Assembly: GCF_900187505.1 (NCBI RefSeq)
Contig: NZ_FYDL01000002.1
Location: 62,001-126,000 of the forward strand
DNA length: 64,000 bases
Source: Pseudomonas sp. Irchel s3h17
GTDB lineage: Bacteria; Pseudomonadota; Gammaproteobacteria; Pseudomonadales; Pseudomonadaceae
Reading direction: 5' to 3'
Both the position numbers and the translations under genes were made by a program. Every line of letters starts with the position of its first letter. Position 1 is the first letter of the stretch. Shown one piece after another: positions 9,395-18,226 of the stretch. The notes under the pieces were generated by a model. It saw only the letters and a program-made list of their open reading frames with translations, was not told the DNA's origin and did not search any database.

Positions 9395-10174
9395 TCATTT
9401 CTCGACGAACGCACGCTCGATCAGGTAGTCGCCTGGCTCGCGCATCCGCGGCGAAACCTTCAGGCCGAAGCTGTTGAGCACTTCGCTGGTTTCGTCGAGC
9501 ATGCTCGGACTGCCGCACAGCATCGCGCGGTCGTCTTCAGAATTGATCGGCGGCAGGCCGATGTCGCTGAACAGCTTGCCGCTGCGCATCAGGTCGGTCA
9601 GGCGGCCTTCGTTCTCGAATGGCTCGCGGGTCACGGTCGGGTAGTAGATCAACTTGTCACGCAACGCCTCGCCGAAGAACTCGTTCTGCGGCAGGTGCTC
9701 GGTGATGAATTCGCGGTAAGCGACTTCGTTGACGTAACGTACGCCGTGGCACAGGATCACTTTTTCGAAACGCTCGTAGGTTTCCGGGTCCTGGATGACG
9801 CTCATGAACGGCGCAAGGCCAGTACCGGTGCTGAGCAGGTACAAGTGTTTACCCGGCTTCAGATCGTCCAGCACCAGGGTGCCGGTCGGTTTCTTGCTGA
9901 TGATGATCTCATCGCCTTCCTTCAGATGCTGCAACTGGGAAGTCAACGGGCCATCAGGCACCTTGATGCTGAAGAACTCCAGATGCTCTTCCCAGTTCGG
10001 GCTGGCAATGGAGTAAGCACGCATAAGCGGGCGGCCGTTGGGCTGTTGCAGGCCGATCATCACGAACTGACCGTTCTCGAAGCGCAGGCCCGGATCGCGG
10101 GTGCACTTGAAGCTGAACAGAGTGTCGTTCCAGTGGTGAACACTGAGGACACGCTCGTGGTTCATGTTGCTCAT
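9395..10174 (-). CDS. fpr: Ferredoxin/flavodoxin-NADP+ reductase Fpr
   Basis: 259 residues. An FAD enzyme moving electrons between NADPH and ferredoxin or flavodoxin in the cytosol, supporting Fe-S and oxidative-stress functions. FAD-binding RAYSIASP lies near residue 52; the NADP-binding domain begins at LLSTGTGLAPFMSVI. The ATG at 10174 has AGGAG ten bases upstream; a second ATG three codons later has poor spacing. It is divergent from a LysR gene of the FinR type, the arrangement known in P. putida, where FinR activates fpr under superoxide stress. Confidence 0.95.
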   Translation of the reverse strand: MSNMNHERVLSVHHWNDTLFSFKCTRDPGLRFENGQFVMIGLQQPNGRPLMRAYSIASPNWEEHLEFFSIKVPDGPLTSQLQHLKEGDEIIISKKPTGTLVLDDLKPGKHLYLLSTGTGLAPFMSVIQDPETYERFEKVILCHGVRYVNEVAYREFITEHLPQNEFFGEALRDKLIYYPTVTREPFENEGRLTDLMRSGKLFSDIGLPPINSEDDRAMLCGSPSMLDETSEVLNSFGLKVSPRMREPGDYLIERAFVEK

Positions 10175-10296
10175 GTACGTGGGACTCCTGGAGATTTTGC
10201 CTGCGCCGATGCAGTGCGCAATTGCATCGCATTCTAATGGCGGCGACAATATCTGTTAAATGGATTATTAAGATAAGGGTTATCGGTTATATCGAT
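10175..10296. promoter_or_regulatory. Divergent fpr/finR promoter region
   Basis: 122 bp between two divergent starts. AT-rich stretches with ATAAGGGTTATC and GGTTATATCGATA, the latter next to the finR start, are plausible LysR-type binding sites; this is inference from position and partial symmetry. Confidence 0.5.
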
Positions 10297-11223
10297 ATGC
10301 GATTTACTCTACGTCAACTTCAAGTCTTCGTCGCCGTCGCTCAGCAAGAGAGTGTGTCCCGTGCCGCGGGCCTGCTCAACCTCTCGCAATCAGCGGCCAG
10401 CACCTCCATCACCGAACTTGAGCGCCAGTCGAGCTGCCAGTTGTTCGACCGCGCCGGCAAACGCCTGAGCCTCAACGCCTTGGGCAAGCAGCTGTTGCCA
10501 CAAGCGGTGGCCATGCTCGACCAGGCCAAGGAAATCGAAGACCTGCTCAACGGCAAGTCCGGTTTCGGCTCGCTGGCGGTCGGCGCCACGCTGACCATCG
10601 GCAATTACCTGGCCACCCTCCTGATCGGCGGCTTCATGCAGCGTCATCCGGAAAGCCAGGTGAAGCTGCATGTACAGAACACGGCGCATATCGTGCAACA
10701 GGTGGCGCACTATGAAATTGATCTGGGTCTAATCGAAGGCGACTGCAGCCACCCGGACATCGAAGTGCAGAGCTGGGTCGAGGATGAGCTGGTGGTATTT
10801 TGTGCCCCGCAACATCCGCTGGCGAGCCGTGGCCAGGCGAGCATGGAGGAGCTCACTCACGAGGCGTGGATCCTTCGGGAGCAAGGCTCCGGCACACGCC
10901 TCACTTTTGACCAGGCCATGCGCCACCATCGCAGCACGCTGAACATCCGCCTGGAACTGGAACACACCGAAGCCATCAAGCGTGCGGTCGAGTCGGGCCT
11001 GGGGATAGGCTGCATTTCCCGGCTTGCGCTGCGTGACGCCTTCCGTCGCGGCAGCCTGGTGGCCGTCGAAACCCCGGACCTCGACCTGGCGCGGCAGTTT
11101 TACTTCATCTGGCACAAACAGAAGTATCAGACCTCGGCCATGCGCGAGTTCCTCGACCTGTGCCGCGCCTTCACCGCCGGGGTTCAGCGCAGCGACGAGA
11201 TCGTACTGCCGACCATAGCCTGA
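10297..11223 (+). CDS. finR: LysR-type regulator FinR
   Basis: 308 residues. N-terminal winged helix-turn-helix (about 1-60: MRFTLRQLQVFVAVAQQESVS...SQSAASTSITELE) and a periplasmic-binding-like effector domain from about residue 90. I chose ATG 10297 because the LysR domain starts there; an earlier ATG at 10222 adds residues with no family match. It is named by its divergent position to fpr and recalled similarity to P. putida FinR, an activator of fpr. Confidence 0.85.
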   Translation: MRFTLRQLQVFVAVAQQESVSRAAGLLNLSQSAASTSITELERQSSCQLFDRAGKRLSLNALGKQLLPQAVAMLDQAKEIEDLLNGKSGFGSLAVGATLTIGNYLATLLIGGFMQRHPESQVKLHVQNTAHIVQQVAHYEIDLGLIEGDCSHPDIEVQSWVEDELVVFCAPQHPLASRGQASMEELTHEAWILREQGSGTRLTFDQAMRHHRSTLNIRLELEHTEAIKRAVESGLGIGCISRLALRDAFRRGSLVAVETPDLDLARQFYFIWHKQKYQTSAMREFLDLCRAFTAGVQRSDEIVLPTIA

Positions 11224-11226
11224 GGC

Positions 11227-11589
11227 TCAGATCAGAATGACTGCCCACACCAGCGCAATCATGCTCAGGGCCACGAACTGAGCGGCGCTGCCCATGTCCT
11301 TGGCGTTCTTCGACAGTGGGTGCAGCTCGAGGGAAATCCGGTCGATGGCCGCTTCCACGGCGGAGTTGAGCAGCTCCACGATCAACGCCAGCAGGCAGAC
11401 GGCAATCAGCAGCGCCTGTTCGACGCGGCTGACATCCAGGAAGAAGGTCAGCGGAATCAGGATGACGTTGAGCAACACCAGCTGGCGAAAAGCCGCTTCG
11501 CCGGTAAAGGCTGCACGCAGGCCGTCCAGGGAGTAGCCGGAAGCGTTGAGGATGCGTTTGAGACCGGTTTGACCTTTGAAAGGTGACAT
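11227..11589 (-). CDS. dgkA: Diacylglycerol kinase DgkA
   Basis: 120 residues. A small integral membrane enzyme phosphorylating diacylglycerol to phosphatidate, recycling DAG from osmoregulated glucan synthesis. An N-terminal amphipathic segment (about residues 1-30) precedes three membrane helices. The prokaryotic DAGK signature is ELLNSAVEAAIDRISLELHPLSKNAKDMGSAA. ATG 11589 gives the family length; the Shine-Dalgarno is weak. It lies 75 bp downstream of erdR, the P. aeruginosa order (PA3603-PA3604). Confidence 0.95.
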   Translation of the reverse strand: MSPFKGQTGLKRILNASGYSLDGLRAAFTGEAAFRQLVLLNVILIPLTFFLDVSRVEQALLIAVCLLALIVELLNSAVEAAIDRISLELHPLSKNAKDMGSAAQFVALSMIALVWAVILI

Positions 11590-11664
11590 AAGAGTAGGCA
11601 ACTGAACAAATAGGAATGGAAAAGCTAGATCAACAAAAGTCAAAAAAGCGTGAATGTAGAGCCG

Positions 11665-12315
11665 TTACAGGTTGGAAATTGACTCAAGTTGTTGCAGGAG
11701 CAACGCCGCCTGAGTCCGGGTGCGCACACCCAGCTTGCGGAAGATCGCCGTCACGTGCGCCTTGATGGTGGCTTCCGAAACATTCAGCTCGTAGGCAATC
11801 TGCTTGTTCAGCAACCCTTCGCAGACCATGGTCAATACGCGGAACTGCTGCGGGGTCAAGCTCGCCAGGCCTTCACTGGCCGCCTTGGCCTCAGCCGACA
11901 CGCTGACCTCTTCGAACGCCTGTGGCGGCCAGAAGACATCGCCATCGAGCACGGCGCGCACGGCCTGCTGGATCACTTCCAGCGAACTGGATTTCGGGAT
12001 GAAACCGCTGGCGCCAAACTCACGGGACTTGACCATGATCGACGCTTCTTCCTGCGCCGAGACCATCACCACCGGAATCTGCGGGTACTGCCCGCGCAAC
12101 AGCACCAGCCCGGAAAACCCGTACGCGCCGGGCATATTCAGGTCCAGCAGTACCAGGTCCCAATCGGCCTTTTCGGTCAGGCGGGTTTCCAGTTCGGCAA
12201 TGCTTGCCACTTCCACCAGGCGCACGTCGGGGCCAAGGCCCAGGGTTACCGCCTGATGCAGTGCGCTGCGAAAGAGGGGGTGGTCATCGGCAATCAGGAT
12301 TTCGTATGTGGCCAT
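11665..12315 (-). CDS. erdR: LuxR-type response regulator ErdR
   Basis: 216 residues. Receiver domain (1-~120) with acidic pair near D10/D11, phospho-acceptor Asp58 in LVLLDLNMPG, and Lys in IPKSSS. A C-terminal LuxR/NarL HTH (about 150-210) contains LTPQQFRVLTMVCEGLLNKQIAYEL. No cognate kinase is adjacent. The P. aeruginosa orthologue PA3604 controls ethanol oxidation and acetate activation (acsA); the name follows that orthologue and the dgkA neighbourhood. Confidence 0.85.
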   Translation of the reverse strand: MATYEILIADDHPLFRSALHQAVTLGLGPDVRLVEVASIAELETRLTEKADWDLVLLDLNMPGAYGFSGLVLLRGQYPQIPVVMVSAQEEASIMVKSREFGASGFIPKSSSLEVIQQAVRAVLDGDVFWPPQAFEEVSVSAEAKAASEGLASLTPQQFRVLTMVCEGLLNKQIAYELNVSEATIKAHVTAIFRKLGVRTRTQAALLLQQLESISNL

Positions 12316-12552
12316 TTTTCAAATGATCCTGTTTTTCATGGCAGGCCTGATGCATTCAAGCCTCACCAAAGCAACTCAAGGCACCGCCAATCAGCGGCAC
12401 CAACAGGGCACGTTCAACGCCAAGAGCCCATGAAACCGGCGTTTCAATCTTCGGCCGCACCCCAATCGGCGCCAAGGATGCCCAGCGAAGCCGGGGTGGT
12501 CAAGCCGCATCCTTTGCGGCATCTTAGCTGGCTAACTAATAAGAGTGCCATC

Positions 12553-13446
12553 ATGCAGACCAAAGCCCTGCGTGCCGATGTCCTGATGCTGATTACCGCC
12601 ATGATCTGGGGGTCGGGATTTGTCGCACAAACCTCCGGCATGGATCACATCGGTCCTTTTCTCTATTCCGGCCTGCGCTTTGCGCTGGGTTCGCTGTGCC
12701 TGCTGCCGCTGGTCTTGCGTGGCCCGCGGCACCAGGCCAAGGCCGAGCCCTTCCTGACCCGGGGCTTGTTGATCGGGGGTGGCCTGATGGGCCTGGCCCT
12801 GGCCCTGGGAATCAACCTGCAACAAGTCGGCCTGCTATTTACCAGCGTGACCAACGCCGGTTTCATCACCGGCCTCTACGTCATTGTGGTGCCTCTGCTG
12901 GGTCTGTTGATTGGTCACAAGACCGGCCTCGGCACTTGGCTCGGGGCGATCCTGGCAGTCCTGGGGATGTTCCTGCTCAGCGTTGGCGATCAGTTCCAGG
13001 TGGCTTCCGGCGATTGGTTGCAATTGATCGGGGCATTTGTCTGGGGCGGCCATGTGGTGCTGGTCGGCGTGTTTGCCAGCCGCCACGACCCTATTCGCCT
13101 GGCGTTTGTGCAGTTCGCGACGTGCGCGGTGGTCAGTATGATCCTGGCGTTGTGCCTGGAAACCTTTGACCTCAGCGCAATCATCGCGGCCGGCCCGGCC
13201 ATCTTGTATGGCGGCCTGATTGCGGTCGGTATCGGCTATACCTTGCAGGTGATCGCACAAAAGGACGCGATCGCCTCGCACGCGGCGATCATTTTTTCCA
13301 TGGAGGCCGTGTTTGCCGCCATTGCCGGCGCCTGGCTGCTGGATGAACACCTGCAACCACGCGGCTACATCGGTTGTGCACTGATGCTGGCCGGCATGCT
13401 GATGGCCCAGCTCTGGCCAAGGAAACCGGCGCTGGCCAGGGCGTGA
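12553..13446 (+). CDS. EamA/DMT-family permease
   Basis: 297 residues with ten predicted membrane helices in two EamA repeats (about 5-140 and 150-290), for example LMLITAMIWGSGFVAQ and GALLxxxEAVFAAIAGAWLLDE-like ends. A drug/metabolite-transporter inner-membrane exporter; the substrate is not deducible. ATG 12553 starts the family match; GAGTG precedes it. The 237-bp gap to erdR holds both promoters. It is convergent with tapT, with only three bases between the stops and no terminator visible. Confidence 0.88.
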   Translation: MQTKALRADVLMLITAMIWGSGFVAQTSGMDHIGPFLYSGLRFALGSLCLLPLVLRGPRHQAKAEPFLTRGLLIGGGLMGLALALGINLQQVGLLFTSVTNAGFITGLYVIVVPLLGLLIGHKTGLGTWLGAILAVLGMFLLSVGDQFQVASGDWLQLIGAFVWGGHVVLVGVFASRHDPIRLAFVQFATCAVVSMILALCLETFDLSAIIAAGPAILYGGLIAVGIGYTLQVIAQKDAIASHAAIIFSMEAVFAAIAGAWLLDEHLQPRGYIGCALMLAGMLMAQLWPRKPALARA

Positions 13447-13449
13447 GAG

Positions 13450-14160
13450 TTACAGGTACGGCTTGAGACGGCTGTGGGTTTCGTCTTGCGGGTCAATGGG
13501 AAGCTGGAACTTGGCTGACAGGTAGTGGGTGCTGAAAACGTCCAGGTAGGCGTCCAGCACTTCGCTGGCCACTTGATCATCGGCCAGTTCCAGGCACAAC
13601 GCCGCGACTTCCGCGGTACAGAAGTGGTCGTCACGCTTGGAGCGGCGCAGTTTGTAGCGCGACAGCTGCTCGGGGGCGAGACTCAGGACCGGCAAGTGTT
13701 CCAGATACGGACTCTTGCGAAACATCTTGCGCGCCTCGCTCCAGGTCGCGTCCAGCAGAATAAACAGTGGGCGCTTGCCCTCCTCCAGCCTGACCTCGGA
13801 CACCACCCGCTCCGGGGCAACGAACTCCCCCGGGAACACGATGTACGGCTGCCACTGCGGGTCCGCGATCAGCGCCAGCAGGCCCGGCTCGACCTCGGTA
13901 CGCGACCAGGGAAAAGCACTGGTCTCGTTGATCACATCCGCAATCAACCAGCCGGTATTGCTCGGTTTCAACGGTTCGACATCGTGCATCACCAGGCACA
14001 TGGCCGACTTCGCCGCCACTTTCGGTCGCCAGGCGCACATGCAATGGCTGGGAATCACTCGGCAACCGCCGCAACGCTCAGCCCGCGAGCCGCGCGCTAC
14101 AAAAGGTTTGACGGCGCGAGCCAGGCGCTGGGCGCGCAAACGGGAAACGGCATGGCTCAT
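13450..14160 (-). CDS. tapT: DTW-domain tRNA-uridine aminocarboxypropyltransferase TapT
   Basis: 236 residues. TapT makes acp3U in the tRNA variable loop (position 47) using the aminocarboxypropyl group of SAM. Four cysteines in C30-GG-C33...C40-M-C42 form a probable zinc site. The DxTW signature is at 137-140 (DATW), followed by SEARKMFRKSPYL. Length equals E. coli TapT (YfiP, 232 residues). ATG 14160 starts the family match; an upstream in-frame ATG at 14244 adds unmatched residues. Two DTW subfamilies exist, so assignment to TapT rather than a paralogue is by overall similarity. Confidence 0.82.
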   Translation of the reverse strand: MSHAVSRLRAQRLARAVKPFVARGSRAERCGGCRVIPSHCMCAWRPKVAAKSAMCLVMHDVEPLKPSNTGWLIADVINETSAFPWSRTEVEPGLLALIADPQWQPYIVFPGEFVAPERVVSEVRLEEGKRPLFILLDATWSEARKMFRKSPYLEHLPVLSLAPEQLSRYKLRRSKRDDHFCTAEVAALCLELADDQVASEVLDAYLDVFSTHYLSAKFQLPIDPQDETHSRLKPYL

Positions 14161-14350
14161 GGCAGGCTTCGATGCAAAGGGGATTGATTCGACACAAAAA
14201 GCGCTCGGTAAGGCAATAAAGTCGTGGCAGTTTACCAGAGCCACCTGCGCAAACCTGTACCGCCCGCCCGCAGCCCCCTATAATTCGCCGCCACTGAACG
14301 CTCAGCCCCGTGACGGGTCGAAGCACCAGTCACTGAATCAGGAGAGTTTC

Positions 14351-14776
14351 ATGCTGCGCCTTATCGTTCCCACCGTTGCCCTGTTGCTGGCCCTGCCCCT
14401 CAGTGCCCAGGCGGCGTCCAAGCAGGACTACGACCTGAACAAAATGCTGCAAAAGGTCGCCCAGGAAAGCAACGTCGGGCTGCCGCGCGAGGTCAGTGAC
14501 AACATTCTCGACCAAGGCTATACGGTCGAGGGCAAGGAACTGATCGACCATCTGAGCGTACAAGCCGTTTATGCCGAGCAAATGCGCGCCAATCCGAAGG
14601 CGGTTTATCTGCAGCTGGGCGCCAGCGTCTGCCGCAACCCCAACTACCGCAAACTGATGGCCAAGGGCGCAATCATGCGGTACGAGTTCACCGAGAACAA
14701 AACCAACCGTCCTGTGGCCTCGGCCAGGTTCCAGGAATCGGATTGCCCTGCCCAGCCTGCACAAAAGAAAAAGTAA
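14351..14776 (+). CDS. Secreted PA3611-like protein (quorum-sensing-regulated virulence-factor family)
   Basis: 141 residues with a clear signal peptide (MLRLIVPTVALLLALPLSAQA, probable cleavage after residue 21). The mature part is small and soluble with two cysteines (in ASVCRNP and ESDCPAQ) that could form a disulfide. It ends in a lysine-rich tail. It resembles P. aeruginosa PA3611, a small exported protein of known fold but uncertain role, and occupies the same neighbourhood. A good Shine-Dalgarno (CAGGAGAG) precedes ATG 14351. Confidence 0.75.
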   Translation: MLRLIVPTVALLLALPLSAQAASKQDYDLNKMLQKVAQESNVGLPREVSDNILDQGYTVEGKELIDHLSVQAVYAEQMRANPKAVYLQLGASVCRNPNYRKLMAKGAIMRYEFTENKTNRPVASARFQESDCPAQPAQKKK

Positions 14777-14971
14777 TCAGCGCGAGCCCGCGCGCCGCTG
14801 CTCATCAGCGGCTCGCAACTCTGCCAGCAGCGCCTGCAAGTACGCCGAACACTGTTCATTGCCCTGCAGGCGCCGGCGACACTCCTCCTCGAGGCTGACG
14901 TGATGCTCGTCGGCTGCCGACTTCAGCAATCGATACAATGGCGTGTCGATTTCTAGAATGACCTGGGTCAT
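14777..14971 (-). CDS. Small ribbon-helix-helix (FitA-like) protein
   Basis: 64 residues. The N-terminal TQVILEIDTPLYRLLKSAADEHHVSLEEECRRRL fits the beta-helix-helix pattern of FitA/Arc-type DNA-binding antitoxins. ATG 14971 is preceded by GGGAGG. No PIN-domain toxin gene is adjacent on either side, so it is an orphan. Its stop abuts the stop of the convergent secreted-protein gene. The family call rests on pattern only. Confidence 0.65.
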   Translation of the reverse strand: MTQVILEIDTPLYRLLKSAADEHHVSLEEECRRRLQGNEQCSAYLQALLAELRAADEQRRAGSR

Positions 14972-15448
14972 GACCTGCCTCCCTGTATGGGTATCGCACC
15001 CCACGGCTCCTGATGCCTTGTTCCGTGGTCCGGACGCATGGCGACCTTGCTGTGTCTGTTACTGAGTAAATCAGCGCCCAGGCCATCCGGCGCAACGCCT
15101 GACCGGCGGTGAATGCCAATGACAAAGCGCTAACCCGCTATTGCCAGCACCGACTTTTGAAGCCCATGATCAAGCCAGCGCAATTCACTGCAAAGGTCTA
15201 GATTCATATAGGTTGATACTCAACGCTCAAGGCAGAAAAGGGGCTGCCCTCAGGTGTCTGTCGTGCGAACATTTCTTTCATCCAAGGGATAAACAGAACC
15301 CGTCTGGATGACCCGATTACCCATGTACATCTTTCGGGTCGGGTTTAGCGCCCAGCCTTTTTGGGCAGGCTGACAGCGACACAAGCCGTGTCGCGGCTCC
15401 AACGAACTGCTCGTTCGGGCCGAGGTTCTGTGTAGAAGGAGAAGTTGA
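14972..15448. other. 477-bp intergenic region with four consecutive hairpins
   Basis: No convincing protein gene. Near its right end lie perfect stems GACCCGA/TCGGGTC (15310-15316, 15334-15340), AGCC/GGCT around 15355-15372, GCGACAC/GTGTCGC (15376-15382, 15388-15394) and CGAAC/GTTCG (15403-15407, 15413-15417). All precede the LOG gene, whose Shine-Dalgarno is AAGGAGA. They could be a structured leader or a small RNA. Confidence 0.55.
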
Positions 15449-16567
15449 ATGCCTTACCAACCGAATGACCTTCTGATACGTCATTTTCAAAGCAACGGCG
15501 TCGATCTCACCAGCAAGATCGAAGAACAACTCAACCAGCTTTCACCCAACAGTCCGAATATCCCGATTTATCGCGACATGATACTGACGGTCCTGCGCAT
15601 GGCCCAAGAGGACCATAATCGCTGGAATGCCAAGATCACCCTGCAAGCCCTTCGCGAACTGGAACATGCCTTTCGCGTACTGGAGCAGTTCAAGGGACGA
15701 CGCAAGGTGACCGTTTTCGGCTCGGCACGAACACCGGTCGAACACCCGCTGTATGCCCAGGCCCGGGAACTGGGGGCAAAACTCGCGCAATCGAACCTGA
15801 TGGTCATCACCGGTGCCGGTGGCGGCATCATGGCTGCCGCCCACGAAGGTGCGGGCCGGGATCACAGCCTCGGATTCAATATCACCCTGCCATTCGAGCA
15901 GCATGCGAATCCGACCGTCGGCGGCACGGCAAACCTGCTGTCCTTTCACTTTTTCTTTACCCGCAAGCTGTTCTTCGTCAAAGAAGCCGACGCACTGGTG
16001 CTGTGCCCGGGCGGTTTCGGCACCCTGGACGAAGCCCTCGAAGTCCTGACCCTGATCCAGACCGGCAAAAGCCCCCTGGTACCGGTGGTATTGCTGGATG
16101 CACCCGGCGGCACGTTCTGGGAAGGGGCGCTGGACTTCATTCGCAATCAACTGGAGGCCAACCGCTACATCCTGCCAAACGACCTGAAGCTGATTCGACT
16201 GGTGTACACCGCCGAGGAGGCCGTGGCGCAGATCAACCAGTTCTACAGCAACTTCCACTCCAGCCGCTGGCTGAAACATCAGTTTGTGATCCGCATGAAT
16301 CACCCGCTCCACGAACGGGCACTTGAGCACATACAAGAGGCGTTTGCCGACCTGTGCCTGAATGATCACTTTCACCAGCATGCCTACAGCGGCGAGGAGC
16401 ATGACGAGGTGCAATTCAGCCACCTGGTGCGCCTGTCGTTCACCTTCAACGCCCGTGATCACGGACGCCTGCGTGAACTGGTCGACTACATCAACCTGCC
16501 GGAAAACTGGGTCACGACTCAGCCGGCTACGCCAAAGCGCAAACGGGAACCGAGCAAGGTGACATAA
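15449..16567 (+). CDS. LOG-family (lysine-decarboxylase-like fold) protein, probable nucleotide hydrolase
   Basis: 372 residues. A central Rossmann domain (about 85-265) carries GAGGGIMAAAHEGA and the LOG signature PGGFGTLDEALE. LOG-fold proteins include cytokinin-activating phosphoribohydrolases and the nucleosidase PpnN; members have been misannotated as lysine decarboxylases. Unlike minimal LOGs (~190 residues) this one has ~80-residue N-terminal and ~110-residue C-terminal extensions, so its substrate is uncertain. It ends at a terminator shared with recX. Confidence 0.8.
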   Translation: MPYQPNDLLIRHFQSNGVDLTSKIEEQLNQLSPNSPNIPIYRDMILTVLRMAQEDHNRWNAKITLQALRELEHAFRVLEQFKGRRKVTVFGSARTPVEHPLYAQARELGAKLAQSNLMVITGAGGGIMAAAHEGAGRDHSLGFNITLPFEQHANPTVGGTANLLSFHFFFTRKLFFVKEADALVLCPGGFGTLDEALEVLTLIQTGKSPLVPVVLLDAPGGTFWEGALDFIRNQLEANRYILPNDLKLIRLVYTAEEAVAQINQFYSNFHSSRWLKHQFVIRMNHPLHERALEHIQEAFADLCLNDHFHQHAYSGEEHDEVQFSHLVRLSFTFNARDHGRLRELVDYINLPENWVTTQPATPKRKREPSKVT

Positions 16568-16572
16568 AAAAA

Positions 16573-16594
16573 CCCGACTATTTGCATAGTCGGG
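16573..16594. terminator. Bidirectional terminator between the LOG gene and recX
   Basis: Perfect arms CCCGACTA (16573-16580) and TAGTCGGG (16587-16594), flanked by A-run and T-rich sequence. It separates convergent genes. Confidence 0.85.
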
Positions 16595-16599
16595 CTTCT

Positions 16600-17067
16600 T
16601 TAGTCTTCCATTCCCCGGCCGCTGAACAAGCGGCCGATCATTTCCATGGAATAACCACGGTAGGCGAGAAAGCGCCCCTGCTTGGCACGCTCGCGAGCAT
16701 CTATCGGTAAATGCCCGGCAAACTTGCGCCGCCAGGTCTCTTCCAGGCGCTCTTGCCAGCTGATTCCGCTCTCGCGCAGGGCGAGTTCGATATCGGCACG
16801 CTGCAAGCCGCGCTGGCTGAGCTCTTCACGGATGCGCAAAGGGCCGTAGCCGGAACGGGCACGGTAGGAAACGAAGCTTTCGAGGTAACGGGATTCGGAC
16901 AGCAGGCCCTCTTCCGTCAAACGGTCGAGTGCGGTGTCGATCATTTCATCTGGAGCGCCGCGCTGACGCAGTTTACGCGTCAGCTCGACTCGACCGTGCT
17001 CGCGTCGCGCGAGCAGGTCCATTGCGGTTCGCCGCACCGCGACGAGGGTATCGAGTACGGCGGTCAT
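16600..17067 (-). CDS. recX: RecX, regulator of RecA
   Basis: 155 residues. RecX binds RecA filaments and limits their growth. All-helical protein with three repeated three-helix units; typical stretches are [38 protein letters not shown] and [26 protein letters not shown]. It starts eight bases after the recA stop, so it is co-transcribed with recA and SOS-induced. Confidence 0.95.
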   Translation of the reverse strand: MTAVLDTLVAVRRTAMDLLARREHGRVELTRKLRQRGAPDEMIDTALDRLTEEGLLSESRYLESFVSYRARSGYGPLRIREELSQRGLQRADIELALRESGISWQERLEETWRRKFAGHLPIDARERAKQGRFLAYRGYSMEMIGRLFSGRGMED

Positions 17068-17075
17068 TGGATCAA

Positions 17076-18143
17076 TCAGATATCAGCGTCAGCCAGGTCA
17101 TCGGCAGTCTCTTTGACCGAAGAAGCTTTGACCGAAGAAGCCTTGACGTCTGGAGTCGGTGTCAGCAACTTGTCGCGAATCTGCTTCTCAAGCGTGGCCG
17201 CGATGTCCGGATTGTCCTGCAGGAACTTGGCCGAGTTGGCCTTGCCCTGACCGATCTTGCTGCCGTTGTAGGCATACCAGGCACCGGATTTCTCAACGAA
17301 GCCGTGCAGCACGCCCAGGTCGATCATCTCGCCGTTGAGGTAGATACCCTTGCCGTAAAGGATCTGGAACTCGGCCTGACGGAACGGCGGGGCTACCTTG
17401 TTTTTCACGACCTTGACGCGGGTTTCGCTACCAACGACTTCGTCACCTTCCTTCACCGCGCCAGTACGGCGGATGTCCAGACGTACCGAAGCGTAGAACT
17501 TCAGCGCGTTACCACCGGTGGTGGTTTCCGGGCTACCGAACATCACGCCGATTTTCATCCGGATCTGGTTGATGAAGATCACCAGGCAATTGGCGTTCTT
17601 GATGTTACCGGTGATTTTACGCAGCGCCTGGGACATCAGGCGGGCTTGCAGGCCTACGTGCATGTCGCCCATTTCACCTTCGATTTCAGCCTTGGGTACC
17701 AGGGCCGCCACGGAGTCGATGACGATCACATCGATGGCGTTGGAGCGCACCAGCATGTCGGTGATTTCCAGGGCCTGTTCACCGGTGTCAGGTTGCGAGA
17801 CCAGCAGGTCGTCAACGTTGACGCCCAGCTTGCCGGCGTACTCTGGGTCCAGGGCGTGCTCGGCATCGACGAACGCGCAGGTCGCGCCCATCTTTTGGGC
17901 CTGGGCAATCACCGACAGGGTCAGTGTGGTTTTACCGGAGGATTCAGGACCGTAGATTTCAACGATACGGCCTTTTGGCAGACCGCCAATGCCGAGCGCG
18001 ATGTCCAGACCCAGAGAGCCTGTGGAAATAGCCGGGATCGCCTGACGGTCCTGATCGCCCATACGCATTACGGCACCCTTGCCGAATTGACGTTCGATCT
18101 GACCCAGGGCCGCAGCCAAGGCTTTCTTCTTGTTGTCGTCCAT
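17076..18143 (-). CDS. recA: Recombinase RecA
   Basis: 355 residues. ATP-dependent strand-exchange protein and co-protease for LexA-type repressors. Walker [10 protein letters not shown] near residue 67, L1/L2 DNA-binding loops, and an acidic C-terminus. ATG 18143 has GAGGA five bases upstream; an in-frame start 12 bases earlier lacks this. The C-terminal tail carries a five-residue repeat ([10 protein letters not shown]) from an exact 15-bp DNA duplication. An SOS box lies upstream. Confidence 0.98.
   Translation of the reverse strand: MDDNKKKALAAALGQIERQFGKGAVMRMGDQDRQAIPAISTGSLGLDIALGIGGLPKGRIVEIYGPESSGKTTLTLSVIAQAQKMGATCAFVDAEHALDPEYAGKLGVNVDDLLVSQPDTGEQALEITDMLVRSNAIDVIVIDSVAALVPKAEIEGEMGDMHVGLQARLMSQALRKITGNIKNANCLVIFINQIRMKIGVMFGSPETTTGGNALKFYASVRLDIRRTGAVKEGDEVVGSETRVKVVKNKVAPPFRQAEFQILYGKGIYLNGEMIDLGVLHGFVEKSGAWYAYNGSKIGQGKANSAKFLQDNPDIAATLEKQIRDKLLTPTPDVKASSVKASSVKETADDLADADI
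17112..17141. repeat. Exact 15-bp tandem duplication in the recA C-terminal codons
   Basis: TTTGACCGAAGAAGC occurs twice without a gap (17112-17126, 17127-17141). It keeps the frame and adds five residues to the tail, outside the conserved core. Confidence 0.9.
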
Positions 18144-18183
18144 TAAAGTCCTCACGTAATCAATAAGGCCTGACGGCCAACAC

Positions 18184-18199
18184 CTGTATAAGTAGACAG
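18184..18199. promoter_or_regulatory. LexA (SOS) box of recA
   Basis: CTGTATAAGTAGACAG has the CTG-N10-CAG form of the gammaproteobacterial SOS box and lies 41-56 bp upstream of the recA start. Confidence 0.88.
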
Positions 18200-18226
18200 T
18201 ATTATTCCACAGCGTTTGTGGATCGC

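Noticed and set aside
15317..15529. 70-codon minus-strand frame between the RHH and LOG genes
   Set aside because: It overlaps the LOG start and the hairpin run, and has no ribosome site or family match.
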